Source: Muribaculaceae bacterium (GTDB lineage: Bacteria; Bacteroidota; Bacteroidia; Bacteroidales; Muribaculaceae). From it: a stretch of DNA of 38,087 nucleotides. The position numbers were made by a program, and so were the translations under genes. The DNA lies in assembly GCA_023666885.1 (NCBI GenBank), contig JAMPBB010000010.1, forward strand, positions 1 through 38,087, in the 5' to 3' direction. Of the stretch, positions 1 through 7,691 are shown in pieces; the stretch's first letter is position 1; every line of letters begins with the position of its first letter. The notes under the pieces were generated by a model. The model made no database searches. It was given only the letters and a program-made list of their open reading frames with translations, and was not told the DNA's origin.

Positions 1-127
1 TTACCCGGGTAAGGGCATTATACGGTTATTTAATTTCTAAATGAAAGAGCCGTGGTGGTGACCAAGGAATATGCTGTGTCAGCCATGCTTTTTGACCTTA
101 GGTATTATTGGCGGGCCTGGAAATAGG

Positions 128-156
128 GGAGGCCGCTCCGGGTGGGGGCGGCCTCC
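128..156 (-). terminator. GC-rich hairpin after the M16 protease gene
   Basis: A perfect 9-bp stem (GGAGGCCGC paired with GCGGCCTCC) with an 11-nt loop lies 23 bases past the protease stop on the minus strand. There is no good T-run after it, only CTATTTCC, so it may be a weak terminator or an RNA-stabilising end. It could serve either direction. The rest of positions 1-127 shows no gene I can support. Confidence 0.5.
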
Positions 157-178
157 TGATGTATGTGGTGTGGGGGGA

Positions 179-3013
179 TTACTCTGCGGGCTGGGGGTCA
201 AGGACTATCACACGATAGTTTTTCTGATCCAGAAGCTGCTTCATGAATGCCTTGACATCGGCTGTGGTGATGGTGGCGAGCACATCGGTATTGCCGTTGA
301 ATGTGTCCACGCCGTTGCGCAGCCATCCGGTTATGGCGCTGAGCCATGGGCCGTTCTTTTCGCGGTTTTCCACGTAGCTCTTGGCCATGTATTCTTTTAC
401 GGTGGCAAGCTCTTCATCGGATACGTTGCGGGTCATGTCCTCAAACTGCTCGCGGATTATATCAAGCACTTTCTGCTTCAATTCGGGCTTCATGGGGAAA
501 GCGGTGAGTATCTCGGCATTGTCCTGCTCCAGACGGTCCATGGCTCCCTGAGCGCTGATGGAGTACACGGCTCCTTCTTTCTCGCGCACTATATCAAGCA
601 GGCGCTTGGAAAGTATCTGGGCGGCTATGCTGTTGAGCTGTGACGCCTTGGTGCTGAAGGGTAGGGTGGCGAAGCTGGTGATGTACACCCATGTCTGCGG
701 TGTTTGCATGGCTGTGGTGTAGGTGTCGGTGCCGGTGCCCTGGACGTTGCGAAGCGATGCGTTGTAGCGGATCTTGCGGTTCTTCTCGGCGGCTTTAGCA
801 TCAGCGGGGAGTGATGCTATGTACTGCTCTACGAGAGGGCGCAGCGCCTGAAGGTCAACGTTGCCCACGAATACGAAGGTGTATTCAGCGGCATTGGCTG
901 TCATGTCATGGGCTATTTTGATTATAGTCTGACGGTCAGCCTTGTCAACGTCCTCGTGGGTAAGGGCGCGCATACGGGGTGAGCGGAACAGGCTTTCATA
1001 TATCTTGGTCTGGAATATGAACTGCGGGTCAGCTTCCTGATTCTTTATCAGAGCTGAGTACTGGCTCTGAAGGGCTTTGAATTCATCCTCGGTGAAGTTG
1101 ATTCCGGTGAAGTTCATGTACAGGAGCTCCATCATGGTGGGCAGATCCTTGGGAGTGGTGTTGCCTGCTATGGTGCGGGAGTAGATGTTGAATGCCGGGC
1201 TGACGTTGGCCTGCTTGCCTGACAGGTATTTGTCAAGGTCACTGTTGGTATATGTGCCGAGGCCACGGTAGCTCAGTGCCACGGGGCTGAACAGTATGTC
1301 GGCCACCATTGATTCGGGCAGCTCTGATGTGCCGTTGGGTGCTACGGCGGCCATGGATATGTCATCCTTCTTGAAGTCAGTGTGCTTCACTATCACCTTG
1401 GCACCGTTGCTCAGGGTCCACTGTGTGGCGCCCCACTGTGTCAGCTCTTCTTCCTTCACTATCTTGCCGGGTGTGGGCATCTGAGCTATGAGGGGTTCGG
1501 TCTTGACATCGTCAACGAATGCGGCTATCTCTTCGGAGTCAACGGCTGCCAGTGCATCGGCAAACTGATCCTTGGTAGGATATACATTCTCGGCATTGTC
1601 CGGGCAGAGGCAGAGGAGCAGGCGGTTGTCAGGCGTAACGAGTTCCTTTATGGTGGCGTTTATGGCCTGTACGGGCAGCTGCTGCGCCAGAAGCTTTATG
1701 GTGTTGTATTCTTCTTCTATGTCAGGTATGGCGTTGCCGTCAAGGAAATGGCGTACATATTCCTGAGCGAAGGCGGTATTTTCGCGTGTCTCGCGGTTGT
1801 TGTATGCCTTTTCGTATCGTGAGAGCAGCTCCTGACGGGTGCGGTCATACTCTGATGCGGTGAATCCGCCGCGCACTGCACGCAGCAGTTCACGGTAAGC
1901 CTGAGCCATTGCCTCAGGGGCTGTGGCGCCCTTCGGTATCACACCCAGTGTAAGGCCGTCCTTGGTCTTGGATATACCCAGAAGGCTGCCGTAGTACACC
2001 TGTGCTGCCGCATAGAGTGCATCGGGCTTTTTGGAGGCCTCATCAAGGCGCTGGTTTATCATGCTGCATATGGCGTTGAGCATGTAATTCTGAGCCAGCA
2101 GAGCCATGGTGCCACGGTATTCGCGGGGCAGGGGATCGGACTTCATCATGAGCTGTACCATGGTTATGGTCTGTTCCTTGTCATGGCCTATGTAATAGAT
2201 GGTACCCTCGGTGTCAGGGATGGGGAAGTAGATGCGTTCGGCCGGATTTTCGGGCATCTCTATATCGGCGAACATCTCTTTGATTTTGGCTTCTATGCGA
2301 TCCACGTCAATGTCACCAACCACCACTATACCCTGAAGGTCGGGGCGGTACCACTTCTCGTAGTAGTCACGCAGAGCCTGGGGCGGGAAGTTGTCCACCA
2401 CGTCCATGGTGCCTATGGGCATACGGTAGGCATACTGAGTGCCTTCAAGAAGTACGGGGAGCGAATTTTCAAGAATGCGCATCTGCCCTACGTATGACTG
2501 GCGCCATTCTTCATGTATCACAGCACGCTCGGCATCGATCTCCTCGGGCAGGAGCAGAAGGTCGTTGGCCCAGTCATGCAGTATGAGCAGGCAGGAATCC
2601 TGAACGCCCTGACGGGTGACAGGCACATTGTTTATGCGGTAGACGGTTTCATCCACGGCGGTATAGGCGTTGAGGTTTACACTGAACTTCACGCCTACGC
2701 TTTGCAGATAGTTTATAAGGTTCTTACCGGGGAAATTAGTGGTGCCGTTGAAGCACATGTGCTCAAGGAAGTGAGCCAGACTGCGCTGCTCATCGTTTTC
2801 AAGCACGGAGCCTACCTTTTGGGCAATGTAAAAGTCGGCCTGTCCCTTAGGATAGTCGTTGTGGCGTATATAGTAGGTGAGCCCGTTGGGGAGCTTGCCT
2901 ATACGCACTTCCTTGTCTATACCCATGGCCGGAAGCTGCTGTGCCTTAGCCAAGGAAGGCATCAACAAGCTAAGCAGCATGAGTACTGACAGTGTACTGA
3001 ATAGTTTTTTCAT
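179..3013 (-). CDS. M16 family zinc metallopeptidase (pitrilysin-like), exported
   Basis: This is a large two-unit M16 peptidase of 944 residues. The start at 3013 is preferred over an upstream in-frame codon at 3058 because it begins a textbook signal peptide (MKKLFSTLS..., cleavage near SLAKA-QQ). The inverted zinc motif H-F-L-E-H is at residues 81-85. The downstream Glu-rich helix (ERAVIHEEW, about 162-170) supplies the third metal ligand. The second half repeats the M16 fold without a zinc motif, which is normal for the family. It probably acts in the periplasm or at the outer membrane and degrades peptides or small unfolded proteins; the substrate is unknown. It is alone in its unit, with a -7-like box just upstream and a GC hairpin downstream. 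Confidence 0.93.
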   Translation of the reverse strand: MKKLFSTLSVLMLLSLLMPSLAKAQQLPAMGIDKEVRIGKLPNGLTYYIRHNDYPKGQADFYIAQKVGSVLENDEQRSLAHFLEHMCFNGTTNFPGKNLINYLQSVGVKFSVNLNAYTAVDETVYRINNVPVTRQGVQDSCLLILHDWANDLLLLPEEIDAERAVIHEEWRQSYVGQMRILENSLPVLLEGTQYAYRMPIGTMDVVDNFPPQALRDYYEKWYRPDLQGIVVVGDIDVDRIEAKIKEMFADIEMPENPAERIYFPIPDTEGTIYYIGHDKEQTITMVQLMMKSDPLPREYRGTMALLAQNYMLNAICSMINQRLDEASKKPDALYAAAQVYYGSLLGISKTKDGLTLGVIPKGATAPEAMAQAYRELLRAVRGGFTASEYDRTRQELLSRYEKAYNNRETRENTAFAQEYVRHFLDGNAIPDIEEEYNTIKLLAQQLPVQAINATIKELVTPDNRLLLCLCPDNAENVYPTKDQFADALAAVDSEEIAAFVDDVKTEPLIAQMPTPGKIVKEEELTQWGATQWTLSNGAKVIVKHTDFKKDDISMAAVAPNGTSELPESMVADILFSPVALSYRGLGTYTNSDLDKYLSGKQANVSPAFNIYSRTIAGNTTPKDLPTMMELLYMNFTGINFTEDEFKALQSQYSALIKNQEADPQFIFQTKIYESLFRSPRMRALTHEDVDKADRQTIIKIAHDMTANAAEYTFVFVGNVDLQALRPLVEQYIASLPADAKAAEKNRKIRYNASLRNVQGTGTDTYTTAMQTPQTWVYITSFATLPFSTKASQLNSIAAQILSKRLLDIVREKEGAVYSISAQGAMDRLEQDNAEILTAFPMKPELKQKVLDIIREQFEDMTRNVSDEELATVKEYMAKSYVENREKNGPWLSAITGWLRNGVDTFNGNTDVLATITTADVKAFMKQLLDQKNYRVIVLDPQPAE

Positions 3014-3055
3014 ATTATGATAATAAAATGGTTTGTGTCTGTATGTAATATGACG

Positions 3056-3063
3056 CAAAAGTA
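3056..3063 (-). promoter_or_regulatory. Bacteroidales-type -7 box upstream of the M16 gene
   Basis: The minus strand reads TACTTTTG, a full match to TAnnTTTG, 43 bases upstream of the ATG. I find no TTTG at the expected 19-21 bases further up, so only the -7 element is supported. Confidence 0.45.
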
Positions 3064-3092
3064 GCTAAAATGTCACAAGCGAGGAGCGAAAT

Positions 3093-4406
3093 TCATGAAA
3101 ACTTTCGGGGAAAGCGCAGTATAATGCTCAGTCCCACCATCAGCGCCAACGCCCAAGGGTAGTAAAGGTACGGCCATGGGGCGGCCGGAGATATGCCTGC
3201 AAGCCCGGTGGCCAATAGCGTCTGCGCCCCGTACGGGATGAGGACCTGTACTATGCATGAGCACGAATCCAGAAGCGATGCGGCCTTGCGCGGGTCTATG
3301 CCGGCGCGTTCGGCCAGCTCGCGGCTCATGGAGCCCACTGTTATGATGGCTACGGTATTATTGGCCGTGCACAGGTTTACCACACCCACCAGTGCGGCTA
3401 TGCACCACTGTGTGGCGCGGCTGCCGCTTATGCCTCGTGTGAGGGTGTGCAGTATGAAGGTTATGCCCCCTGAGGCTTTGACCATACCAAGCATTCCGGC
3501 GGCGAGCAAGGTTATCACTATGAGCGACCCCATTGATTCTATGCCTGAGCCCATCAAGGAGCATGAATCCAAAAGGCTTACGCCTCCCGTCAGGCCGAGT
3601 ACGGCTGCTGACAGGATTCCGCACGTAAGTACTATTGTGACATTTATCCCGCTAACAGCCAGCACTATGATAAGCAAGTACGGTATCACTAACCACCACT
3701 CTGCTGACGGGCTCTGCGATATGGCATGATATGTAGTGGGGTATTCATGGCCTAATACCACATACAGCACTAATGTGAGCACGGCTGCCGGTACCGCTAT
3801 CCATACGTTGGCCTTGAACTTGTCGGCCATGTCACAGCCTTGGGTGCGTGTGGCGGCAATGGTAGTGTCGGATATGAACGACAGATTGTCGCCGAAGAAA
3901 GCGCCTCCAAGTACCGTGGCTGTGTATAGAGCCACATCGCCGCCTCCCTCACGGGCCAGTTCCACTACAAGGGGTGTCAGCGCTACCACAGTGCCTACTG
4001 ACGTGCCTATGGAAAGTGATATGAGGCATGCGGCCACAAATATGCCCGGGAGCAGATATTCCGGTGGAAACACCTTCAGCGTAATCCCTACCGTAGCGTC
4101 TATGCATCCTATCCCCTTGGCCAAAGCGGCAAAAGCGCCGGCAAGGATAAAAATCCATATCATGTACAGAATGTCGGAATGCCCTGCGGCTCGTGAAAAC
4201 ACATCGATGCGGTCCGCCAGCCTGTGGCCTCGGTATATGGCCACAGCCCATACCGAGGCAGCCGCCATGGCTACCGGTATGGGCATCCGATAGAAGTCAT
4301 CAAGCAGCAGTGATACTGCCAGATACAGCGCCATGAAGACTATTACGGGCGATATGGCTATCAAGCCCTGTATTGTAGATATCCCTCGGGTGGAAGTGGC
4401 GTGCAT
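3093..4406 (-). CDS. NhaC-family Na+/H+ antiporter
   Basis: A 437-residue polytopic membrane protein with about 11-12 hydrophobic segments, beginning with one at about residues 13-35. The stretch S-I-G-T-S-V-G-T-V (about residues 153-161) and the G-G-A-F-F-G-D-N-L-S-F-I-S-D-T-T block are hallmarks of the NhaC family of the IT superfamily. Family members exchange Na+ for H+, or malate and lactate together with Na+ and H+ in the MleN branch, so the exact substrate cannot be fixed from sequence. It is an inner membrane protein. The ATG is at 4406, and a TAnnTTTG box 20 bases upstream implies a very short leader. Its stop lies about 80 bases before the M16 start, so the two genes may be partly co-transcribed. 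Confidence 0.88.
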   Translation of the reverse strand: MHATSTRGISTIQGLIAISPVIVFMALYLAVSLLLDDFYRMPIPVAMAAASVWAVAIYRGHRLADRIDVFSRAAGHSDILYMIWIFILAGAFAALAKGIGCIDATVGITLKVFPPEYLLPGIFVAACLISLSIGTSVGTVVALTPLVVELAREGGGDVALYTATVLGGAFFGDNLSFISDTTIAATRTQGCDMADKFKANVWIAVPAAVLTLVLYVVLGHEYPTTYHAISQSPSAEWWLVIPYLLIIVLAVSGINVTIVLTCGILSAAVLGLTGGVSLLDSCSLMGSGIESMGSLIVITLLAAGMLGMVKASGGITFILHTLTRGISGSRATQWCIAALVGVVNLCTANNTVAIITVGSMSRELAERAGIDPRKAASLLDSCSCIVQVLIPYGAQTLLATGLAGISPAAPWPYLYYPWALALMVGLSIILRFPRKFS

Positions 4407-4425
4407 GAACTAAGTGATTAGGATG

Positions 4426-4433
4426 CAAAGATA
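4426..4433 (-). promoter_or_regulatory. -7 box upstream of the NhaC gene
   Basis: The minus strand reads TATCTTTG, a full TAnnTTTG match, 20 bases above the antiporter ATG. No TTTG is found at the usual spacing. The identical octamer precedes the GH20 and PBP1 genes in this window, which supports it as a real promoter element. Confidence 0.5.
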
Positions 4434-4458
4434 AGCATTTTGTGTCAATAATGAAGAG

Positions 4459-4490
4459 GCGTCCTGCCACAAGTGTTTGTGGCGGGACGC
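4459..4490 (-). terminator. Hairpin after the glutaminase-like gene
   Basis: Twelve-base arms (GCGTCCTGCCAC and GTGGCGGGACGC on the plus strand) with one non-Watson-Crick position and an 8-nt loop. It lies about 50 bases past the glutaminase-like stop and just upstream of the antiporter promoter. The T-run is poor (CTCTTCATTATT on the minus strand), so its efficiency is uncertain. Confidence 0.5.
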
Positions 4491-4542
4491 GCTCAATAGT
4501 TGTGAATATAGTAAAGTGAAATGAAGGTAAAGGGAAAGAATA

Positions 4543-5505
4543 TCAATCAATTACGATATTTGCGCTACCAAAGGCGCTTATATCCAAACGCCTCATGATG
4601 CTCGCTATGGCGCGGGCTGCTTTAACCGGTACTCCGGCGCGGTTCAAGGCCGGTGATGCCGCAGCTATGGCCATGACGCCGGGTATCACGCCTACTATGG
4701 CTCCGCCTTCGCCCGATATTGCCGGCAGTCCTGCAAGTACGTTCCATGGTACAGTCATCTTCTTGCTTGGGCCTTTTGCGGCCATCATGCCTACAATGCT
4801 CTGTGATATCTTGCCGTCAAATACCTCTTGCCGGGTTACGGGGTTTACGCCGTCGGCGGCTATGGTAGCGCCCATGGTGGCTAACTGTACAGGGGTGGCC
4901 TGTAGCGCCATGAGCTTGGCTGTAAGGTCTATGGCTATAGGCGCATTGTCATACAGATAGTAACCTGTATCAGTGAGCACATTCTCTACATTGGCGGCAG
5001 CAGCAGCCTCCACCTGCTTCTTGTAGAAGGTGTCGGACATCACGGGATCATCGCCCATCATGGCTTCAATGCATCCTTCTATAATGCCGTACTTGCCTTC
5101 AGGATCGCCCGTAGGCTCAACGGCGCTCACCGCACGTATGATATGGGCGCTCATGCCGGCCTGACGCATAGTGGCTTTGCGTGCCTTCTTGCTGTCAGGG
5201 GCGCATGTGCCGTTTGCGCATGCGCAGTCCATCTTGCCGCTTTTCTTTACAAGCTCCTCTGCGCTTCCGAGCTGACCTAACAGCTGTATGTGTACCGGAA
5301 TAGTAGCTATACGGCCTATTATAAACGGTGTACGGGCATCGCCCTGTTCTATCACGCGTCCATCAGTGGTTACCACGCTTATTCCGAAATTAGCGGCCGG
5401 TGTATCCACGCGAGGATTTACTTCACCATCGGTTACGCCTTTCATCTCTTCATATGCGGCCGCTACGGCAGCCTCGATATCACTGAATTTGATTTTCCTA
5501 TCCAT
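4543..5505 (-). CDS. Glutaminase-fold protein lacking the Ser-Lys catalytic residues
   Basis: A 320-residue homologue of GlsA-type glutaminases (serine beta-lactamase-like fold). The C-terminal half fits the family well: Y-Y-L-Y near residue 182, the T-P-V-Q-L-A-T-M-G helix, and L-P-A-I-S-G-E-G-G-A-I-V-G near 260-272. The active-site element F-S-x-Q-S-I-S-K is instead F-I-I-G-R-I-A-T (61-68), so the nucleophilic Ser is Arg65 and the general-base Lys is Thr68. The N-A-G-A substrate loop appears as I-E-G-C (142-145). A short insertion carries C94-A-C96 and C101. There is no signal peptide, so it is probably cytoplasmic. Hydrolysis of glutamine by the known mechanism is unlikely; a binding, regulatory or changed catalytic role is inference. 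It sits alone between two hairpins. Confidence 0.8.
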   Translation of the reverse strand: MDRKIKFSDIEAAVAAAYEEMKGVTDGEVNPRVDTPAANFGISVVTTDGRVIEQGDARTPFIIGRIATIPVHIQLLGQLGSAEELVKKSGKMDCACANGTCAPDSKKARKATMRQAGMSAHIIRAVSAVEPTGDPEGKYGIIEGCIEAMMGDDPVMSDTFYKKQVEAAAAANVENVLTDTGYYLYDNAPIAIDLTAKLMALQATPVQLATMGATIAADGVNPVTRQEVFDGKISQSIVGMMAAKGPSKKMTVPWNVLAGLPAISGEGGAIVGVIPGVMAIAAASPALNRAGVPVKAARAIASIMRRLDISAFGSANIVID

Positions 5506-5542
5506 AGGTATGTATAAGTTTTTTAAGTTTCATATTATGCTT

Positions 5543-5580
5543 ATAAAACAAGGCGCACACATGAAAGTTAGTGCACCTTG
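5543..5580 (-). terminator. Intrinsic terminator of the porin gene
   Basis: On the minus strand the stem CAAGGTGCAC pairs with GTGCGCCTTG (one G-U pair) and is followed at once by TTTTATAA. It starts 18 bases past the porin stop. Confidence 0.8.
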
Positions 5581-5597
5581 CAATATTTAACATACCG

Positions 5598-6878
5598 TCA
5601 GAAACTGAACTTGAGCATACCCATTATGCGGTTGGCTCGCCCTAACTCGCCGTTGAGATCCTTACGATTGCCGTGAATGTATTCTATACCGGCCTGAAGG
5701 TTACGTACCACTTCATAGAATCCTGATACGGTGATGTAACGTCCGTAGCGGTAAGTGTCGGCACTCATGTAGCCCGTGCCGAGCAGACGCGCCTGACTGT
5801 AGGCGCCCGATATGAATAGTGACGGAGTGAAGTCAACGCGTGCGCCTATCTCATAATTGTACATGCGTGGAGCCTCCATGCGGCCCGGGGTCTGGCTGTA
5901 TACAAGGTCGAACCCATGTCCGCTCAGGTCATTGACATACTGTCCGTAGCCGCGTCCATATGCGCCCTGGAAGTAAGCTCTTACAGCCGATGTTATGCCA
6001 CATGTGCCGCTGAGCTGGGCACCCCATCCTGTCTTGAAGCGGTTTTTGCCGCTTACAAGGTCACGGTACGACATGTTGCGCAGTAGAGCCGACAGGCGTA
6101 CATGGCTGTTGCCGCCGTCCCATGCATATTGTATATTGACCGGTATGTCAGGTACACGCTGGCTTATCTTCTGCACCGTAGCACCGGTAGTGGACGATAC
6201 TTGCGGCACTTCCACCGAAGCCGCTACCCGGAAGCCTTGACCGAATGTGCGGGCATAACGAAGGAGTATATTATTGCAGAAAAACTCGCCTGCCGGTCCT
6301 TGGTCGTCAATGACGGGTGTACCGGCTGAACCGTCAACGAAAGTGCTTCGTGTCAAACCGGCTGTTACATTGCCCATGCTTACATACGCTTGCTTGAGTT
6401 TCAATCCGTAGCCTGTGGCTCCGTTGCCGCTGAAGTTGGTCTGGATATACATCTGGTAATAGCCGAACCGGCTGTTATGCCCCACAAGTTGGAGCAGTAT
6501 GGTGGAGTGATTGGCGGTTCCGTCAAAGGCCGAGCGCTGAGCCGGGTCGTTAGGCACAGGTATGTCATAGCAGTAGAATGTTGAACCTTTGTCAATGGAG
6601 CCGTCAAAGTCATACTGCATGGTGCCCTTTACATAGCCGCCTATACCGAATGCCACTTTGCCCTCGCGGTCAAAGAATAGGAAGCGAGGCGCGTTAGGGT
6701 CGGAATGGTGCAGATCGGTACGGTTATACAGTACCGCTATCAGATCCTGAGCCTTGTCAGGATTTCCTGTTACCACTATGGCGTTCTGCGGTACGTAGAG
6801 TGAGTCCGGAGCCTCTGCAGCACTTGCATATGTAGATGAGGCTGCCAATAAGGCCGTGATGAGAAGGTGATGTTTCAT
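5598..6878 (-). CDS. DcaP-like outer-membrane porin
   Basis: A 426-residue beta-barrel protein. A signal peptide (MKHHLLITALLAASSTYASA) is followed by a short periplasmic region with the A-I-V-V-T-G-N-P-D-K-A-Q-D-L-I block and F-L-F-F-D-R-E-G-K-V-A-F-G-I-G-G. Both resemble the DcaP-type porins I know from Bacteroidetes. Alternating hydrophobic strands then run to a final aromatic residue (L-K-F-S-F), the usual barrel end signal recognised by BamA. It likely allows diffusion of small or anionic solutes across the outer membrane; the substrate is not readable. I see no recognisable promoter in the short gap upstream, which also carries the lipoprotein terminator. Its own terminator follows the stop. 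Confidence 0.75.
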   Translation of the reverse strand: MKHHLLITALLAASSTYASAAEAPDSLYVPQNAIVVTGNPDKAQDLIAVLYNRTDLHHSDPNAPRFLFFDREGKVAFGIGGYVKGTMQYDFDGSIDKGSTFYCYDIPVPNDPAQRSAFDGTANHSTILLQLVGHNSRFGYYQMYIQTNFSGNGATGYGLKLKQAYVSMGNVTAGLTRSTFVDGSAGTPVIDDQGPAGEFFCNNILLRYARTFGQGFRVAASVEVPQVSSTTGATVQKISQRVPDIPVNIQYAWDGGNSHVRLSALLRNMSYRDLVSGKNRFKTGWGAQLSGTCGITSAVRAYFQGAYGRGYGQYVNDLSGHGFDLVYSQTPGRMEAPRMYNYEIGARVDFTPSLFISGAYSQARLLGTGYMSADTYRYGRYITVSGFYEVVRNLQAGIEYIHGNRKDLNGELGRANRIMGMLKFSF

Positions 6879-6942
6879 TGTGTTAAGATTGCTGTATAGT
6901 TCTTAAACACTCGTAGGATATATATGGTTTCGGCAGTACAGC

Positions 6943-6979
6943 AAAAAACCGTAATGACACATATTCGGTCATTACGGTT
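6943..6979 (-). terminator. Intrinsic terminator of the repeat lipoprotein gene
   Basis: A perfect 12-bp stem (AACCGTAATGAC paired with GTCATTACGGTT) with a 9-nt loop, followed on the minus strand by TTTTTGC. It begins 29 bases past the lipoprotein stop. This is one of the strongest terminators in the window. Confidence 0.9.
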
Positions 6980-7008
6980 GGTTATCATATTTCGGGTATG
7001 CTTACTGA

Positions 7009-7572
7009 TCAGTTGAACACGTTCTTAAGTTTGTCCTTGGCCTCATCAGCTTTTTCCTTGGCTTTGTCAGCAGCCTTATCGGCGGCATCGCTTATCTTTT
7101 CCTTAGCAGCGTCAGCCTTTTCCTTGGCGGCATCTTTGGCTTGTCCTACGGCATCGCTTACGGCTTCCTTGCCTTCGTTTACCTTGTCGGCGGCTGCATC
7201 TTTAATCTCTCCGGCTTTGTCGGCGGCTGCATCGGCAATACTGTCGGCTGCATTACCTATGGCACCGGGCACCTGTGACAGGGCGCTCTTAACTGATTCG
7301 AATGTGCTCTTAAGGGTAGGGGCCTTTGAGTCGATAACCGGCTCGATCTTGTCCATATATTTACGGGCTTCATCCATCTTGCCCTCGCTTATCAGCTGCT
7401 GTACATATACCTTGGCCTGCTCCACGTATGCGCGGGTGCTGTCAGGGTTGGTACTGTTTTCAATCTTGTCAGCGAGGTTCTCTTCGCTGCGCTCTGCTTT
7501 CTCAGCTGAGGTAGAGCATGAAGCCATGGATATGAATCCGGCTGCCGCAATGATAAAAAGAAGTTTCTTCAT
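7009..7572 (-). CDS. Lipoprotein with seven tandem 11-residue helical repeats (LEA-like)
   Basis: A 187-residue protein starting at the ATG at 7572. An upstream in-frame codon at 7629 is rejected because it would bury the signal sequence. A lipoprotein signal peptide (MKKLLFIIAAAGFISMAS) ends at C19. Residues 22-100 are a charged, probably helical spacer. Residues 111-187 split exactly into seven 11-residue units rich in Ala, Lys, Asp and Glu, for example E-I-K-D-A-A-A-D-K-V-N and Q-A-K-D-A-A-K-E-K-A-D, and end flush with the C-terminus. Such hendecads form long amphipathic helices as in group-3 LEA proteins and apolipoproteins. It is probably lipid-anchored in the envelope. A role in stress protection or membrane association is inference. 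It is monocistronic with a strong terminator. Confidence 0.82.
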   Translation of the reverse strand: MKKLLFIIAAAGFISMASCSTSAEKAERSEENLADKIENSTNPDSTRAYVEQAKVYVQQLISEGKMDEARKYMDKIEPVIDSKAPTLKSTFESVKSALSQVPGAIGNAADSIADAAADKAGEIKDAAADKVNEGKEAVSDAVGQAKDAAKEKADAAKEKISDAADKAADKAKEKADEAKDKLKNVFN

Positions 7573-7691
7573 GTCAGTTGGGTTTTTATAAAATGAATAT
7601 TCTGTGTAAGCGCGTGTGACACAATGCACACATATTCTTAAAACTCAAATGACAGCGGAATGGTTGAACGGTAGAATGTTAAAAAACAATG

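Noticed and set aside
2-40. A plus-strand open stretch ending in a barrel-like I-I-R-L-F-N-F stop, as if the tail of an upstream gene
   Set aside because: Only 12 codons are visible and a second frame is also open; there is too little to support a partial gene. The 12-base palindrome at positions 1-12 is likewise too short to interpret.
6998-7591. 197-codon plus-strand ORF opposite the repeat lipoprotein
   Set aside because: It is low-complexity Ser/Ala/Leu sequence mirrored from the Ala/Lys/Asp repeats of the minus-strand gene, which has a lipobox, a terminator and a sensible start.
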